DNA of 64,000 nucleotides from Ypsolopha sequella (GCA_934047225.1 OW203986.1:19657221-19721220), one strand, 5' to 3'. Shown: positions 31,494 to 42,816, counted from the stretch's first letter. Notes: generated by a model from the letters alone, not told the origin. Numbers and translations: made by a program.

Positions 31494-34073
31494 TGTGGTG
31501 GTCCACTTCTGAGAGACTTTGCTATTCTTAAGAACGAAGTCATAAATTTAATACCCGCACAACAGGGGGTTGGTTTTGTCAATCATATATTTTTTTTCTC
31601 GCATCCGCTTAAGTAATTCGACACGTTCTGTAAAGATAGTCAATGCTTTCTTAGAATGGGGTAATAGACGTCTGCAGCAAATAGAGTTATGCAATACAGA
31701 TGTGAAGCAAAGGAAAAAAAACCTAGGAAACGAATTCGAGTAGAGACGTAAACGACATTCATTGTTATTCATGCAAAATGCAACCTTATAGACGACATCT
31801 TAAAAAGGTATAATTTATGCTCAACGGATACTGTACTTGTGAAAACGTGTGTTTCAGAAAGGCTAATTGCCAACAAACAAGGACTTTAGGAAGAGATGCA
31901 GGCAAAGGTCAGGTCGAGGTGATGGAGCTATTTATTTCGTAGGGGCTAGGTTTTGGGATATGAAAACCTAGGCCTTTCGTTAACTGCAGTGGACAACGGC
32001 TCGTGGTTTGGCGGGAATGGTCAACGCGCGAGACAACTTCGCGGTCGTTCACCGTCCAATCAGAGATCAAGAGAACGTGACGTCACAGGCACGAAGATGT
32101 GTTTGAGTGTTGCATTTGGTTCTGTGCCAAACTAAATTGGACATTATTTGTGCAGTGATAAAAGTGGAAATAGAGTAATTAGATTATAAGTTTTTTGTTT
32201 TTGTCAAAATTTAGTTTTAAAATTGGGAGAACGAGAGTTTGATGAGGCATTCGAATTTTGTACGCGGAAGAAATTGGTCAGATGGACGCAGAGAAAGAGA
32301 TCATACATTTTTACTGTGAAACGTGAAGTTCGATTAAATAAATAAAGTTTCTAAATTGTAGCTGTAAAGGCTATCTGTTCGAGGGATCAATGACAAGCTA
32401 AGTTTCTTTTATAATATCGATCGAAGGTCAATATTGTGGTGGGATAATTTTATCTATTAAAATTAATATTGAAGTTAAATGGCGTCATAGCATCATTTAA
32501 GAGAGATTGGACCATTTTTTCGAGCAAAGGAAGGGTAAAATTTTATAAAATAAAATTCCACAATATTGTAATTTAGTCGGTAATTGTTTTGTATATTTGT
32601 ATTGTCTGTTGGAGTACGCAAGGATATTTAACATTTAGACAGTTGACAGAGTGTCCAAGTTAATATCTAAAAATAAAACAATTAATAGCAAAAATTGCGT
32701 ACTCTCACAAATTGTGTGTGTTCTTTTTTGTTTTTTCCTTCTTTTAAATTTCTTTATGTGTTATTCTTTGTATTGAGATAGTTTTCCGGATTGGTTGGAA
32801 ATTAACATTTTATACGTATGTGTGTGTGTGTTGTATAATTTAGGTAATTTGATGGCCAAAAGAGGTTGTTGCATTTCACAAGACGTTCTCCTCTTTTATA
32901 GATTTGTTTGGGCCTAGGAACGCCGTGAAGCCGTTTTATCGCATCTTTAGTGATCGTTAAGACCGGTTTAAATAGTCAAAGAGTTTCGACTAACGTAGAT
33001 TCAAATTTAAGGCGAGGAATTGGGTTTAATACGGTCACTGTGTCGTTCCGAGCGTTATACGCGGAGAGACAGAATTCAGACCGAAATTGACGAAGGTAGC
33101 TTGTTGTTTGATTTTATTGTACAAATCTAACAAAACCTTCATTTCATTTCATTTTTACTAATTATATCTAGTTAAATTTGCTACTATTATATTAAAGATA
33201 TTGGTAGTAATTATCATATTTCTGTTCAGTGGAAACCTTTTCCATAGTGTTTGATTAGTATTGATTGGTTGATTTGCATACGAAAATTTAGGAAAAGGTT
33301 CCAAACATGTTTTATTAAATTATCAGATTAGTAGTTTCAAGTTGTGTAGTCAAACCGATTACAAAATAAAGCGCCAAACATCCCAATTCTGCGCCTTAAA
33401 ACATATTATTTTTCAAGGAATAAATATTTCATTTATCCTGATTTTGTGCATTTATTATTTTTCCTTTACCCATGTAGGAATAAAGAATTTAGTATACTTT
33501 ATTTTTCGTAATCAAGTAACTCTACATCTAGAGATTTTCCTAGCTGAGATTCAAATAAAAGTAGACAGAATACTTAGACAGGTCCTACTCTAATACCTAA
33601 CTGGACAAACTTTGCATACTGAATCACAACTTGATTAATTATCACTTTGTACTCATTTAATGAAACATAAACGTAGCCATTTTGGTTCGTATTGCTTGCC
33701 ACTTTAAATATTTAATATCATAAACCGAGTTGTTTATGCACTCGTTGAACAGTGGGTGACGAGTTTTGTTGGCAAATTGAGTCACCGAAAAACGGGACTC
33801 AATAGTATAGTATATCCTTTAATTCAAGCCAGCGTGCTGTTCCTAACATAACATTGTACCTTAATTAAAACCTTATTGATTAGCTGATCAGAGCGGCCGC
33901 TCATATTTATCAAACTGATTACTGAATGCATTCATAAAGGGGGGTAAAAGTTATTCATACACACAAAAGTCTGTGTATTCGACAACGAAAGGATCAGCTA
34001 ATACAATTCAATCAAAGCACATTAGATATCGCGACATAAAAGGGGGGGGGAACAGCAGGGGGATACCATCACA
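31494..34073 (+). repeat. 5' LTR, 2580 bp
   Basis: It starts TGTGG and ends ATCACA. It aligns without gaps to the 3' LTR at an offset of 8282 bases up to about 34019, then differs (see findings). It is unusually long for this group and has a few small ORFs without recognisable features. AATAAA-type signals occur near 32340. I could not place the transcription start. Confidence 0.93.
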
Positions 34074-34496
34074 CGTGGAGCCGCGGACCAGATCTTAGAA
34101 ACTTGTGTTGTGCTTTAGCAAACACAGCTGAGAGAAATGACCTAATTTTATGACAAGATATATTCAATAATTACTTTTATAAATAAATTCACAACGTAGG
34201 GGTGTAAACACGCGAATAGAGCGGTTTGCATTAACATTGAAAGTAATTATTTACGACGTTCGGTAAATTATATGATAGTCATTCAGTTGAATGAACTACG
34301 TTCATAAAGCACGAAAGATCCGGAAAACTATGTCATTATTTGTTGTGTTTCTTTTGTGTGATTTACAGGGATAAAAACTCAAGTGAGTTTATGGCGTTAC
34401 ATTCCTTTGCTTCACATTTGTTGCGATTTAAGTAAAATATAGAGCGGAAAAGTTAGTACGGTTTATCTTAAACATAGTTACGCGAAAAATTAAAGA
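34074..34496 (+). promoter_or_regulatory. Leader with putative primer-binding site
   Basis: TGGAGCCGCGGACCAG starts two bases after the 5' LTR (34076). TGG at this place is the expected complement of a tRNA CCA end, but I cannot name the tRNA. The rest is an untranslated leader to the gag ATG. Confidence 0.5.
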
Positions 34497-35720
34497 ATGG
34501 CAGACCAAGTTAGGACGCGACGCGGACGCGTTGCCAAGCGAGTTGTAGAGAGGGAAGCTATCGTTTTAAATAAAAACGTTACAAAAAAACCCAAGAAAAA
34601 TAATAAAACGATGACTAATACAGAGGACGATGTTACGAATGCCGGATTTCAGTTATTGGCGGGAAAGTTCGATGATTTGTTCAAGCGTATGGAAGTGTTG
34701 GAATCACGATCGGCGAGCGTACAAGGTAGCAGTTCAGATTTATTGCCAGCACAGGTACGAGATAATACGACTATTAGCACGATGGAGCCAAGTCCTGTTA
34801 CGAGTACGTATGGTGTAGGAAATTTTGGACGGAACATGGGCAACGTATTTGTTATGCAACCGACGATAGAAAAACCCATTTTCAGCGGTCGGGGAGAGGT
34901 TAACCCGATGCGATTCATTACGAGATTAAAAAAATATATTAATTCTTTAAATGCACATGATCGGGCATTAGATATTGCGACTGAATGTCTTACGGGGGCC
35001 GCGCGTAAAGTGCTGGAATTAAACAGTAAAAATTGGAATTCGTTAGGCGATTTTGAAGCCGATTTTCGGAGCACGTATTGGGCAGGTCAACATCAGGAAG
35101 TGGCCAAATATAGGTTGATGAACGCATCATTTAATAAGGGCGGGACCTTATCTATGATCGAACATTTTGCGGAACAAGTAGACACAGTAAATTCGTTAAC
35201 GATACCGTTGAGCGAGCACGATCTAGTAAATTGTATCATGCGGCATTTCCCGGACGATATTCAAAAACTATGGTTCACCAGGAGTGGTGACGTCACAATT
35301 ATGGCGGCTTCCAATTTTCTCAGGAATTTAGAACAAAACATTGTACGTAGAGATAGGAGCGATGTGTTAGTGTTATCGAATCGTGGCAATAATGTACACA
35401 GAGGACATCAGAATCAACAGAATAGGCGAGGTGTGGATTTTAATCGAGGCGGTATGCCATTGGCCGCGTGTATTGAGAGTAGACCGTTTTACGACAATCA
35501 AGGTTCAATCAGGGGTCGCGGAGGACGAGGTAGGGCCCGAGGTAGGGGCATATTCCGAGGCAACTATCGTGGAAGCGATTTTCCAGCAATTAAGTGGGAT
35601 AAAGAGTCGTCTTATACATCGGTTAGACCTAGTTTTAATTTGGATAAAGGCCCACCCACGGATTCGAGTACCACCGTAAATGAAACTATTACGGGAAACG
35701 ATTCGCAGTCAAACAAGTAG
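34497..35720 (+). CDS. gag: Gag of the LTR retrotransposon
   Basis: The protein has 407 residues, with an ATG in good context (A at -3, G at +4). The N-terminus is basic. A probable coiled-coil segment lies at about 50-72. A capsid-like retrotransposon Gag region lies at about 124-285 (PIFSGRGEVNPMRFITRLKK, then CLTGAARKVLEL). The C-terminal third is RG-rich (GRGGRGRARGRGIFRGNYRG at about 340-358). No CCHC zinc knuckle is present, so RNA binding probably relies on the RGG-type tail. The stop at 35718-35720 lies inside the overlap with pol, which is reached by a -1 shift. Confidence 0.9.
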   Translation: MADQVRTRRGRVAKRVVEREAIVLNKNVTKKPKKNNKTMTNTEDDVTNAGFQLLAGKFDDLFKRMEVLESRSASVQGSSSDLLPAQVRDNTTISTMEPSPVTSTYGVGNFGRNMGNVFVMQPTIEKPIFSGRGEVNPMRFITRLKKYINSLNAHDRALDIATECLTGAARKVLELNSKNWNSLGDFEADFRSTYWAGQHQEVAKYRLMNASFNKGGTLSMIEHFAEQVDTVNSLTIPLSEHDLVNCIMRHFPDDIQKLWFTRSGDVTIMAASNFLRNLEQNIVRRDRSDVLVLSNRGNNVHRGHQNQQNRRGVDFNRGGMPLAACIESRPFYDNQGSIRGRGGRGRARGRGIFRGNYRGSDFPAIKWDKESSYTSVRPSFNLDKGPPTDSSTTVNETITGNDSQSNK

Positions 35721-38700
35721 GTCCTGATTGTGAGACTGTAAGTATAGTGTTAGGACAAGATAGAATAGACAATTTAAACAGCAAAAAGAACGCGAAAAAT
35801 AACGAGCAGTCGTTACAGAATTATAATTGTAGTACTGGCAGGGAAATGAGTGAGTATTCAACTGTTATTAATAAAAAGAGCGAGATAGCCTACAGGATTA
35901 TGGTTAAAATGGGATGGAGTGCAGGTCAAGGGTTAGGGAGGCAAGGAAACGGATGCAGGAACCCAGTAGGTTGTGTGGCCATCAAAAATAACGAAGATAC
36001 AACAGGTGACATAGGTAGATTGCTAGGGGATAGGAACGACGTCGTCGAGATATGCACAGAGAGAGGGAGGCCTTGTGTGTCGTGTGACAGACGTAGAGTG
36101 GGAGTGTTCACTATTTTTAGTAGCTTGAATGATGACGTGGATGAGGAGGAACCAGTTCATTCATTACCAAAATTACCGGAAATTACAATAAAGTTGTACG
36201 GACGACTAATAAATACTTTGATTGACTGTGGTTCTCAAATTTCGGGTATTTCCTCCGAATTATATGAGTTTATTAAATCTCAGGTGGGATCGTTGGCTGA
36301 GATTGCCATACCTACTGTTCAAATACGTGGAGCGTTTGGCTCTAGAAGTGAAAAGGTGCGGAGTATGGTTTTAATAAACGTACAACTGGGTAGCACACAA
36401 ATAGAGACACCTGTATTAGTTTTACGGCAGCTTCCTAGGTCAATGATCCTGGGTTTTGATTGGTTAGAGAGAGTTAAAGGAGTAATTAAATGTGGGACGG
36501 AAAAAACATTATTAATAGAGCACCTAGGGGTCACTACAGAAATTAAAATAGGTTCTCAGGTTGAAAGTGAAAAGTTAGGTGGCATTTTAAATGCAATCGA
36601 AATCGAAAAAATTCTTAGACAAACTGGAACCGAAGCGTCAACAATAGGGTCCATAAAACCCATAGAAAGGGTAAGTCACTCGGGATCGTGCGGAACCACG
36701 AGTAAAGCAATAAATTCTTTAGAAAGTGAAAGTTTGCCCAAAATTGGAGATAAAGTGACAGAGTTAACGGTTGAGGGTTATGTAGATTGTATGGGGATAG
36801 AACCGGAACAAAAAGTTTTATTGCTGCGCGTATTACAGAAAAATAAAGAGGTATTTTCTGAGAAGTTAGGGTTAACTGACAAGTATACGCATGTTATTAA
36901 ATTAACGGACGAGACACCATTTTTAAAACGTAGTTATCCCGTGCCATTTGCGCATCGAGAGCAGGTAGAAGCTAGGATCGAAGAATTAGTAAAATTAAAA
37001 GTAATAAAACGACAGGCTACGCCTTTTTGTAGTCCGCTGACTTACACAAAGAAAAAGGATGGCACGTTAAGAATCTTATTGGATGCGCGAGAATTGAACA
37101 AAAAGATGGTGGGTGATTCGGAGACCCCGCCTCTTACTTCAGAGATTTTACAGTCATTTAATGGGGTAAAATGGATTACACTGATAGATTTGAATAACGC
37201 TTATTTTCAAATTCCCTTAAGTAAAGCGTCCACAAAATACACAGGATTTACATTTATGGGCAAAGTATACACGTATAATGTCTTACCGCAGGGGCTGAAG
37301 ACTTCAGTGGCAAGCTTCACGCGTGCTATGGACATAATACTAGAAGGGCTTAGAGCCTTTTGTAATAATTACATCGACGATTTAGTAATTTCGACAAATG
37401 GAAGTTTAGACTTGCATTTACAACACCTAGATAAAGTATTAGGACGATTACGTGAAGCAAACCTGACTTGCAACTTAGCGAAATGCAAATTTTTGCAGGT
37501 AGAAGTCAGATTGTTAGGTCACATCGTTAGTACAGAAGGAGTTAGAATGGACCCCGACAAGACGAAGGCTATACAAGATTTTCCGGTGCCTAAAACGGTT
37601 AAACAAGTGCGAGCTTTCTTAGGACTCATGAATTATTTTCGTAAATTCATACGGAATTACGGAGAGGAAACAAAACCATTATGTGACATGTTACGTAAGG
37701 ACATTAAGTGGAGCTGGACACAGGTACAAAATGATTGTTTCGAACGAGTTAAAGGGTTGTTCTTAGAGACCGTTATGCTTACCCACCCAGATACAAACAA
37801 GACTTACTATTTACAAACAGACAGTAGTGCTATAGGTATTTCCGGTTACGCTTATCAATTATCAGAGACAGGAGAAGAACAGGTTATTGGGTTCTGTAGT
37901 AAGGGTTTGACGGAAGCCGAGATGAGGTGGACAGTAACAGAGCAAGAACTGTGGGCTATAATATATAGTTTGACAAAATTTGAGACTTATTTACGAGGGG
38001 CAAAATTAATAATCCGTACAGATCATAAGAGCCTAACGTTTCTATCATCAACGGTTGGTTTACTAAGTGCTCGGATGGTTAGGTGGGTGCATTATCTAGG
38101 TCGGTTCGATTATACCATAGAGCATGTAAAGGGTAAGGAAAACATCGTAGCAGACGTATTATCGCGACATATACAGGGGGTCACAGATCTTTCAACGTCT
38201 AAAAGCCAAGGGCCACAAATGAACCTTTTCAAGACGACTAGTTCACGCACAATACGAGGAAAACTGAAAGAGCTAAGCAAACACCAAAGCGAAGATGGAA
38301 ATTTAGGAAAAATAATCAAAGTCTTACGTGATTCTAACAGCACGAGCGGAAATGTAGGCGGCCGGAAAAACTTCTTATTAGAAGATGGGGTCTTATACTA
38401 TATAAATCCTCGAACCGAAAAGCGGAATTTAGTGATTCCTGAAATCATGCAAAGCGAATTAATACGAGATATACACGAAGAAATTGGTCATTTCGGTAGA
38501 TACAAAGTACTCGCGTTATTGAAGGAACGGTATTATTTTATGAAAATGTCAAATAAAGTTGGTAAGGTGTTGAGAGAATGCGACGTTTGTCAGACTTCAA
38601 AGTGTGAGTTAGCTAAACATTCCGGAGAAAGTAAACCTGTGATAGCTACTGACGTAGGGCAGAAAGTCTTTGCGGACTTGTACGGACCTTTAGTTCCCGG

Positions 38701-39496
38701 AAAATTTGGGAGTAAATACATTTTCGTAATACAGGACTCATTCAGCAAATTTATAAAATTATATCCATTACGGAGAGCGACCGGGGGAAGCGTGATAGCG
38801 TGCGTTAAAAAATATCATGCCATAATAAAGATCGAACATATTATAACGGATAATGGGGCACAATTTATCTCTAGGACTTGGGAAAATGGTTTATCGCAAT
38901 TAGAAATACGATTGTCTCACACATCGGTACGACACCCGCGGCCCAATTCAACTGAACGCGTAAATAAAGAATTAGGCCGTATGTTTAGGACGTATTGCAA
39001 TAAATCACATAGATCATGGGTAGCGTTACTCCCAGAGATTGAGGACTGCTACAATAAAGTCATCCATACCACAACAGGTTATTCGCCAATGGAAATTGTT
39101 CGGGGGCACAGCACCAAACTCGCGACTGATAGTGTTTTAGCAAGCTATGGGTCATTCGGATCAAACGTTTTGGAAATAAATGAAATTAGAGACAAAGCTC
39201 GTGAAAATTTGCTCAAATCAGCTGAGTATAGGGTGACCATCTATAACAAAAATCATCGGCTGGTACAATTTCAAATAGGAGACTATGTCAAACTTAGAAC
39301 TTTCGCTAAATCGGATGCAGAAAAAAAACTGACAAAGAAGTTCGCTCGGTTATACGAAGGGCCTTATAAAATTGGCGCAATACCTTATAAAAACGTGTAT
39401 ACACTTATTTTCCCAGATTCCAATGAGATAAGAGGGAATTATAATGCTATACATCTGTTTAAATATTATATTAATGTTGGACAAGTCAGCAATTAA
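35684..39496 (+). CDS. pol: Pol: G-patch, protease, RT, RNase H, integrase
   Basis: The frame is open from 35684; residues are counted here from the codon at 35747 (1249 in all). In order: a G-patch (MGWSAGQGLGRQGNG at about 55-69); aspartic protease with active site DCGS at 160-163 in place of the usual DTG/DSG, and ILGFDW near 234; RT with LIDLNNAYFQ (Asp 481) and YIDD at 542-545; RNase H with Asp 692, Glu 734, Asp 759 and Asp 803; integrase with an H-x4-H-x29-C-x2-C zinc site (910-948) and catalytic Asp 977, Asp 1035 and Glu 1070. It is made as a Gag-Pol fusion by -1 frameshift. No stop or shift interrupts it, so it may be active. Confidence 0.95.
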   Translation, partial: NYYGKRFAVKQVGPDCETVSIVLGQDRIDNLNSKKNAKNNEQSLQNYNCSTGREMSEYSTVINKKSEIAYRIMVKMGWSAGQGLGRQGNGCRNPVGCVAIKNNEDTTGDIGRLLGDRNDVVEICTERGRPCVSCDRRRVGVFTIFSSLNDDVDEEEPVHSLPKLPEITIKLYGRLINTLIDCGSQISGISSELYEFIKSQVGSLAEIAIPTVQIRGAFGSRSEKVRSMVLINVQLGSTQIETPVLVLRQLPRSMILGFDWLERVKGVIKCGTEKTLLIEHLGVTTEIKIGSQVESEKLGGILNAIEIEKILRQTGTEASTIGSIKPIERVSHSGSCGTTSKAINSLESESLPKIGDKVTELTVEGYVDCMGIEPEQKVLLLRVLQKNKEVFSEKLGLTDKYTHVIKLTDETPFLKRSYPVPFAHREQVEARIEELVKLKVIKRQATPFCSPLTYTKKKDGTLRILLDARELNKKMVGDSETPPLTSEILQSFNGVKWITLIDLNNAYFQIPLSKASTKYTGFTFMGKVYTYNVLPQGLKTSVASFTRAMDIILEGLRAFCNNYIDDLVISTNGSLDLHLQHLDKVLGRLREANLTCNLAKCKFLQVEVRLLGHIVSTEGVRMDPDKTKAIQDFPVPKTVKQVRAFLGLMNYFRKFIRNYGEETKPLCDMLRKDIKWSWTQVQNDCFERVKGLFLETVMLTHPDTNKTYYLQTDSSAIGISGYAYQLSETGEEQVIGFCSKGLTEAEMRWTVTEQELWAIIYSLTKFETYLRGAKLIIRTDHKSLTFLSSTVGLLSARMVRWVHYLGRFDYTIEHVKGKENIVADVLSRHIQGVTDLSTSKSQGPQMNLFKTTSSRTIRGKLKELSKHQSEDGNLGKIIKVLRDSNSTSGNVGGRKNFLLEDGVLYYINPRTEKRNLVIPEIMQSELIRDIHEEIGHFGRYKVLALLKERYYFMKMSNKVGKVLRECDVCQTSKCELAKHSGESKPVIATDVGQKVFADLYGPLVPGKFGSKYIFVIQDSFSKFIKLYPLRRATGGSVIACVKKYHAIIKIEHIITDNGAQFISRTWENGLSQLEIRLSHTSVRHPRPNSTERVNKELGRMFRTYCNKSHRSWVALLPEIEDCYNKVIHTTTGYSPMEIVRGHSTKLATDSVLASYGSFGSNVLEINEIRDKARENLLKSAEYRVTIYNKNHRLVQFQIGDYVKLRTFAKSDAEKKLTKKFARLYEGPYKIGAIPYKNVYTLIFPDSNEIRGNYNAIHLFKYYINVGQVSN
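35693..35756 (+). promoter_or_regulatory. Probable -1 ribosomal frameshift signal between gag and pol
   Basis: GGGAAAC at 35693-35699 lies in the right register (ACG GGA AAC in gag) for X XXY YYZ slippage. The same heptamer is used by some retroviruses. After a 6-base spacer, CAGTC (35706-35710) can pair with GACTG (35734-35738), and GTCCT in that loop (35721-35725) can pair with AGGAC (35752-35756), giving a possible H-type pseudoknot. The pol frame is open from 35684, so the window for shifting is 35684-35720. Confidence 0.75.
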
Positions 39497-39775
39497 GATA
39501 ACATTGTCTGCTAGAACAGGTGGGGTTCCGACTGGCGCTAAAATAGTTCGGTTTAAAAGGCTTTAACTGCCGAGTTGCGGTCGGTTTATGGCACCGTTTA
39601 GTAAACAAAGGAATAATAACAGTTCAAAAGAAATAGAGAGTTGATAATAAATAATAGGTATCCTTTAAGAAAAGATAAGAAGTGGTTAGTAGATTTCGTA
39701 GCGGTTTAATACAATTATAGTGAAGAAAGTTTAATTTTCGAGAAAATAAAAAGCCTTTTCACTCTAGGTGGGGCG
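39497..39775 (+). other. 3' non-coding tract of the LTR element with polypurine tract
   Basis: Between pol and the 3' LTR there is no ORF of note. AGGTGGGGCG (39766-39775) abuts the LTR and is the likely polypurine tract that primes plus-strand synthesis. Confidence 0.65.
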
Positions 39776-42700
39776 TGTGGTGGTCCACTTCTGAGAGACT
39801 TTGCTATTCTTAAGAACGAAGTCATAAATTTAATACCCGCACAACAGGGGGTTGGTTTTGTCAATCATATATTTTTTTTCTCGCATCCGCTTAAGTAATT
39901 CGACACGTTCTGTAAAGATAGTCAATGCTTTCTTAGAATGGGGTAATAGACGTCTGCAGCAAATAGAGTTATGCAATACAGATGTGAAGCAAAGGAAAAA
40001 AAACCTAGGAAACGAATTCGAGTAGAGACGTAAACGACATTCATTGTTATTCATGCAAAATGCAACCTTATAGACGACATCTTAAAAAGGTATAATTTAT
40101 GCTCAACGGATACTGTACTTGTGAAAACGTGTGTTTCAGAAAGGCTAATTGCCAACAAACAAGGACTTTAGGAAGAGATGCAGGCAAAGGTCAGGTCGAG
40201 GTGATGGAGCTATTTATTTCGTAGGGGCTAGGTTTTGGGATATGAAAACCTAGGCCTTTCGTTAACTGCAGTGGACAACGGCTCGTGGTTTGGCGGGAAT
40301 GGTCAACGCGCGAGACAACTTCGCGGTCGTTCACCGTCCAATCAGAGATCAAGAGAACGTGACGTCACAGGCACGAAGATGTGTTTGAGTGTTGCATTTG
40401 GTTCTGTGCCAAACTAAATTGGACATTATTTGTGCAGTGATAAAAGTGGAAATAGAGTAATTAGATTATAAGTTTTTTGTTTTTGTCAAAATTTAGTTTT
40501 AAAATTGGGAGAACGAGAGTTTGATGAGGCATTCGAATTTTGTACGCGGAAGAAATTGGTCAGATGGACGCAGAGAAAGAGATCATACATTTTTACTGTG
40601 AAACGTGAAGTTCGATTAAATAAATAAAGTTTCTAAATTGTAGCTGTAAAGGCTATCTGTTCGAGGGATCAATGACAAGCTAAGTTTCTTTTATAATATC
40701 GATCGAAGGTCAATATTGTGGTGGGATAATTTTATCTATTAAAATTAATATTGAAGTTAAATGGCGTCATAGCATCATTTAAGAGAGATTGGACCATTTT
40801 TTCGAGCAAAGGAAGGGTAAAATTTTATAAAATAAAATTCCACAATATTGTAATTTAGTCGGTAATTGTTTTGTATATTTGTATTGTCTGTTGGAGTACG
40901 CAAGGATATTTAACATTTAGACAGTTGACAGAGTGTCCAAGTTAATATCTAAAAATAAAACAATTAATAGCAAAAATTGCGTACTCTCACAAATTGTGTG
41001 TGTTCTTTTTTGTTTTTTCCTTCTTTTAAATTTCTTTATGTGTTATTCTTTGTATTGAGATAGTTTTCCGGATTGGTTGGAAATTAACATTTTATACGTA
41101 TGTGTGTGTGTGTTGTATAATTTAGGTAATTTGATGGCCAAAAGAGGTTGTTGCATTTCACAAGACGTTCTCCTCTTTTATAGATTTGTTTGGGCCTAGG
41201 AACGCCGTGAAGCCGTTTTATCGCATCTTTAGTGATCGTTAAGACCGGTTTAAATAGTCAAAGAGTTTCGACTAACGTAGATTCAAATTTAAGGCGAGGA
41301 ATTGGGTTTAATACGGTCACTGTGTCGTTCCGAGCGTTATACGCGGAGAGACAGAATTCAGACCGAAATTGACGAAGGTAGCTTGTTGTTTGATTTTATT
41401 GTACAAATCTAACAAAACCTTCATTTCATTTCATTTTTACTAATTATATCTAGTTAAATTTGCTACTATTATATTAAAGATATTGGTAGTAATTATCATA
41501 TTTCTGTTCAGTGGAAACCTTTTCCATAGTGTTTGATTAGTATTGATTGGTTGATTTGCATACGAAAATTTAGGAAAAGGTTCCAAACATGTTTTATTAA
41601 ATTATCAGATTAGTAGTTTCAAGTTGTGTAGTCAAACCGATTACAAAATAAAGCGCCAAACATCCCAATTCTGCGCCTTAAAACATATTATTTTTCAAGG
41701 AATAAATATTTCATTTATCCTGATTTTGTGCATTTATTATTTTTCCTTTACCCATGTAGGAATAAAGAATTTAGTATACTTTATTTTTCGTAATCAAGTA
41801 ACTCTACATCTAGAGATTTTCCTAGCTGAGATTCAAATAAAAGTAGACAGAATACTTAGACAGGTCCTACTCTAATACCTAACTGGACAAACTTTGCATA
41901 CTGAATCACAACTTGATTAATTATCACTTTGTACTCATTTAATGAAACATAAACGTAGCCATTTTGGTTCGTATTGCTTGCCACTTTAAATATTTAATAT
42001 CATAAACCGAGTTGTTTATGCACTCGTTGAACAGTGGGTGACGAGTTTTGTTGGCAAATTGAGTCACCGAAAAACGGGACTCAATAGTATAGTATATCCT
42101 TTAATTCAAGCCAGCGTGCTGTTCCTAACATAACATTGTACCTTAATTAAAACCTTATTGATTAGCTGATCAGAGCGGCCGCTCATATTTATCAAACTGA
42201 TTACTGAATGCATTCATAAAGGGGGGTAAAAGTTATTCATACACACAAAAGTCTGTGTATTCGACAACGAAAGGATCAGCTAATACAATTCAATCAAAGC
42301 AAATTGATTTCGACGATATAAAAGGTTAAATACACAAAAAGGTATTTTTTTATGTTGGGTTAACACATAGCACTCTCTATGGGGTTATTCCAGGTAATTC
42401 ATTTAGCTACTCTGTGCTCTCGAAATCTGGAGATATTTACAGGTAACCTATGTTATTTTGTAACCTAGATATCCTGAGAAGATTCCAGGTAGTTTTATTG
42501 ATGTCTCTGTGCTCAGAGGGATACGGAGTCAAATCTGTCTGGATTGGATAAAGGGGATGCTGATATTTGATAAATCACAAATTATAAATATAGGACATTC
42601 GCACAGGTATATGGATATATATATATAGATATATACATATACACATATTATTGTCCCATCATTAATTTAGATTTTAACACGATAAATAGAACATAATCTC

Positions 42701-42816
42701 GTTGTTTCTCAGATGATCGTAGTTGTTCAATTACTATTATTGTACTAGACTTTCACATCATATATACCTACCGACGACAACAATCAGGGGGGGAAAAGCA
42801 GGGGGATACCATCACA
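39776..42816 (+). repeat. 3' LTR, 3041 bp, with about 460 bp absent from the 5' LTR
   Basis: It is identical by eye to the 5' LTR for about 2525 bases. After AATCAAAGCA it diverges over some 26 bases and then holds an extra segment (about 42327-42785). It rejoins the 5' LTR at the G-run before AGCAGGGGGATACCATCACA. ATGT follows directly at 42817. Confidence 0.92.

Larger units (their letters stand above)
31494..42816 (+). mobile_element. Complete Ty3/gypsy-type LTR retrotransposon, 11.3 kb
   Basis: LTRs begin TGTGGTGGTCC and end CCATCACA. A 4-bp ATGT duplication flanks the element (31490-31493 and 42817-42820). The internal region carries gag and pol with the order protease, RT, RNase H, integrase, which defines Ty3/gypsy. 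There is no third ORF, so no envelope gene is evident. Both main frames are open and the LTRs look identical over about 2.5 kb, so the insertion is recent. Confidence 0.95.

Noticed and set aside
33342..33593. 83-residue ORF in both LTRs (second copy 41624-41875), considered as an accessory protein
   Set aside because: AT-rich, with no recognisable features. Its identity in both copies follows from LTR identity and is not evidence of selection.
39497..39775. Envelope gene downstream of pol
   Set aside because: Only about 280 bases lie between pol and the 3' LTR, with no ORF of useful size.
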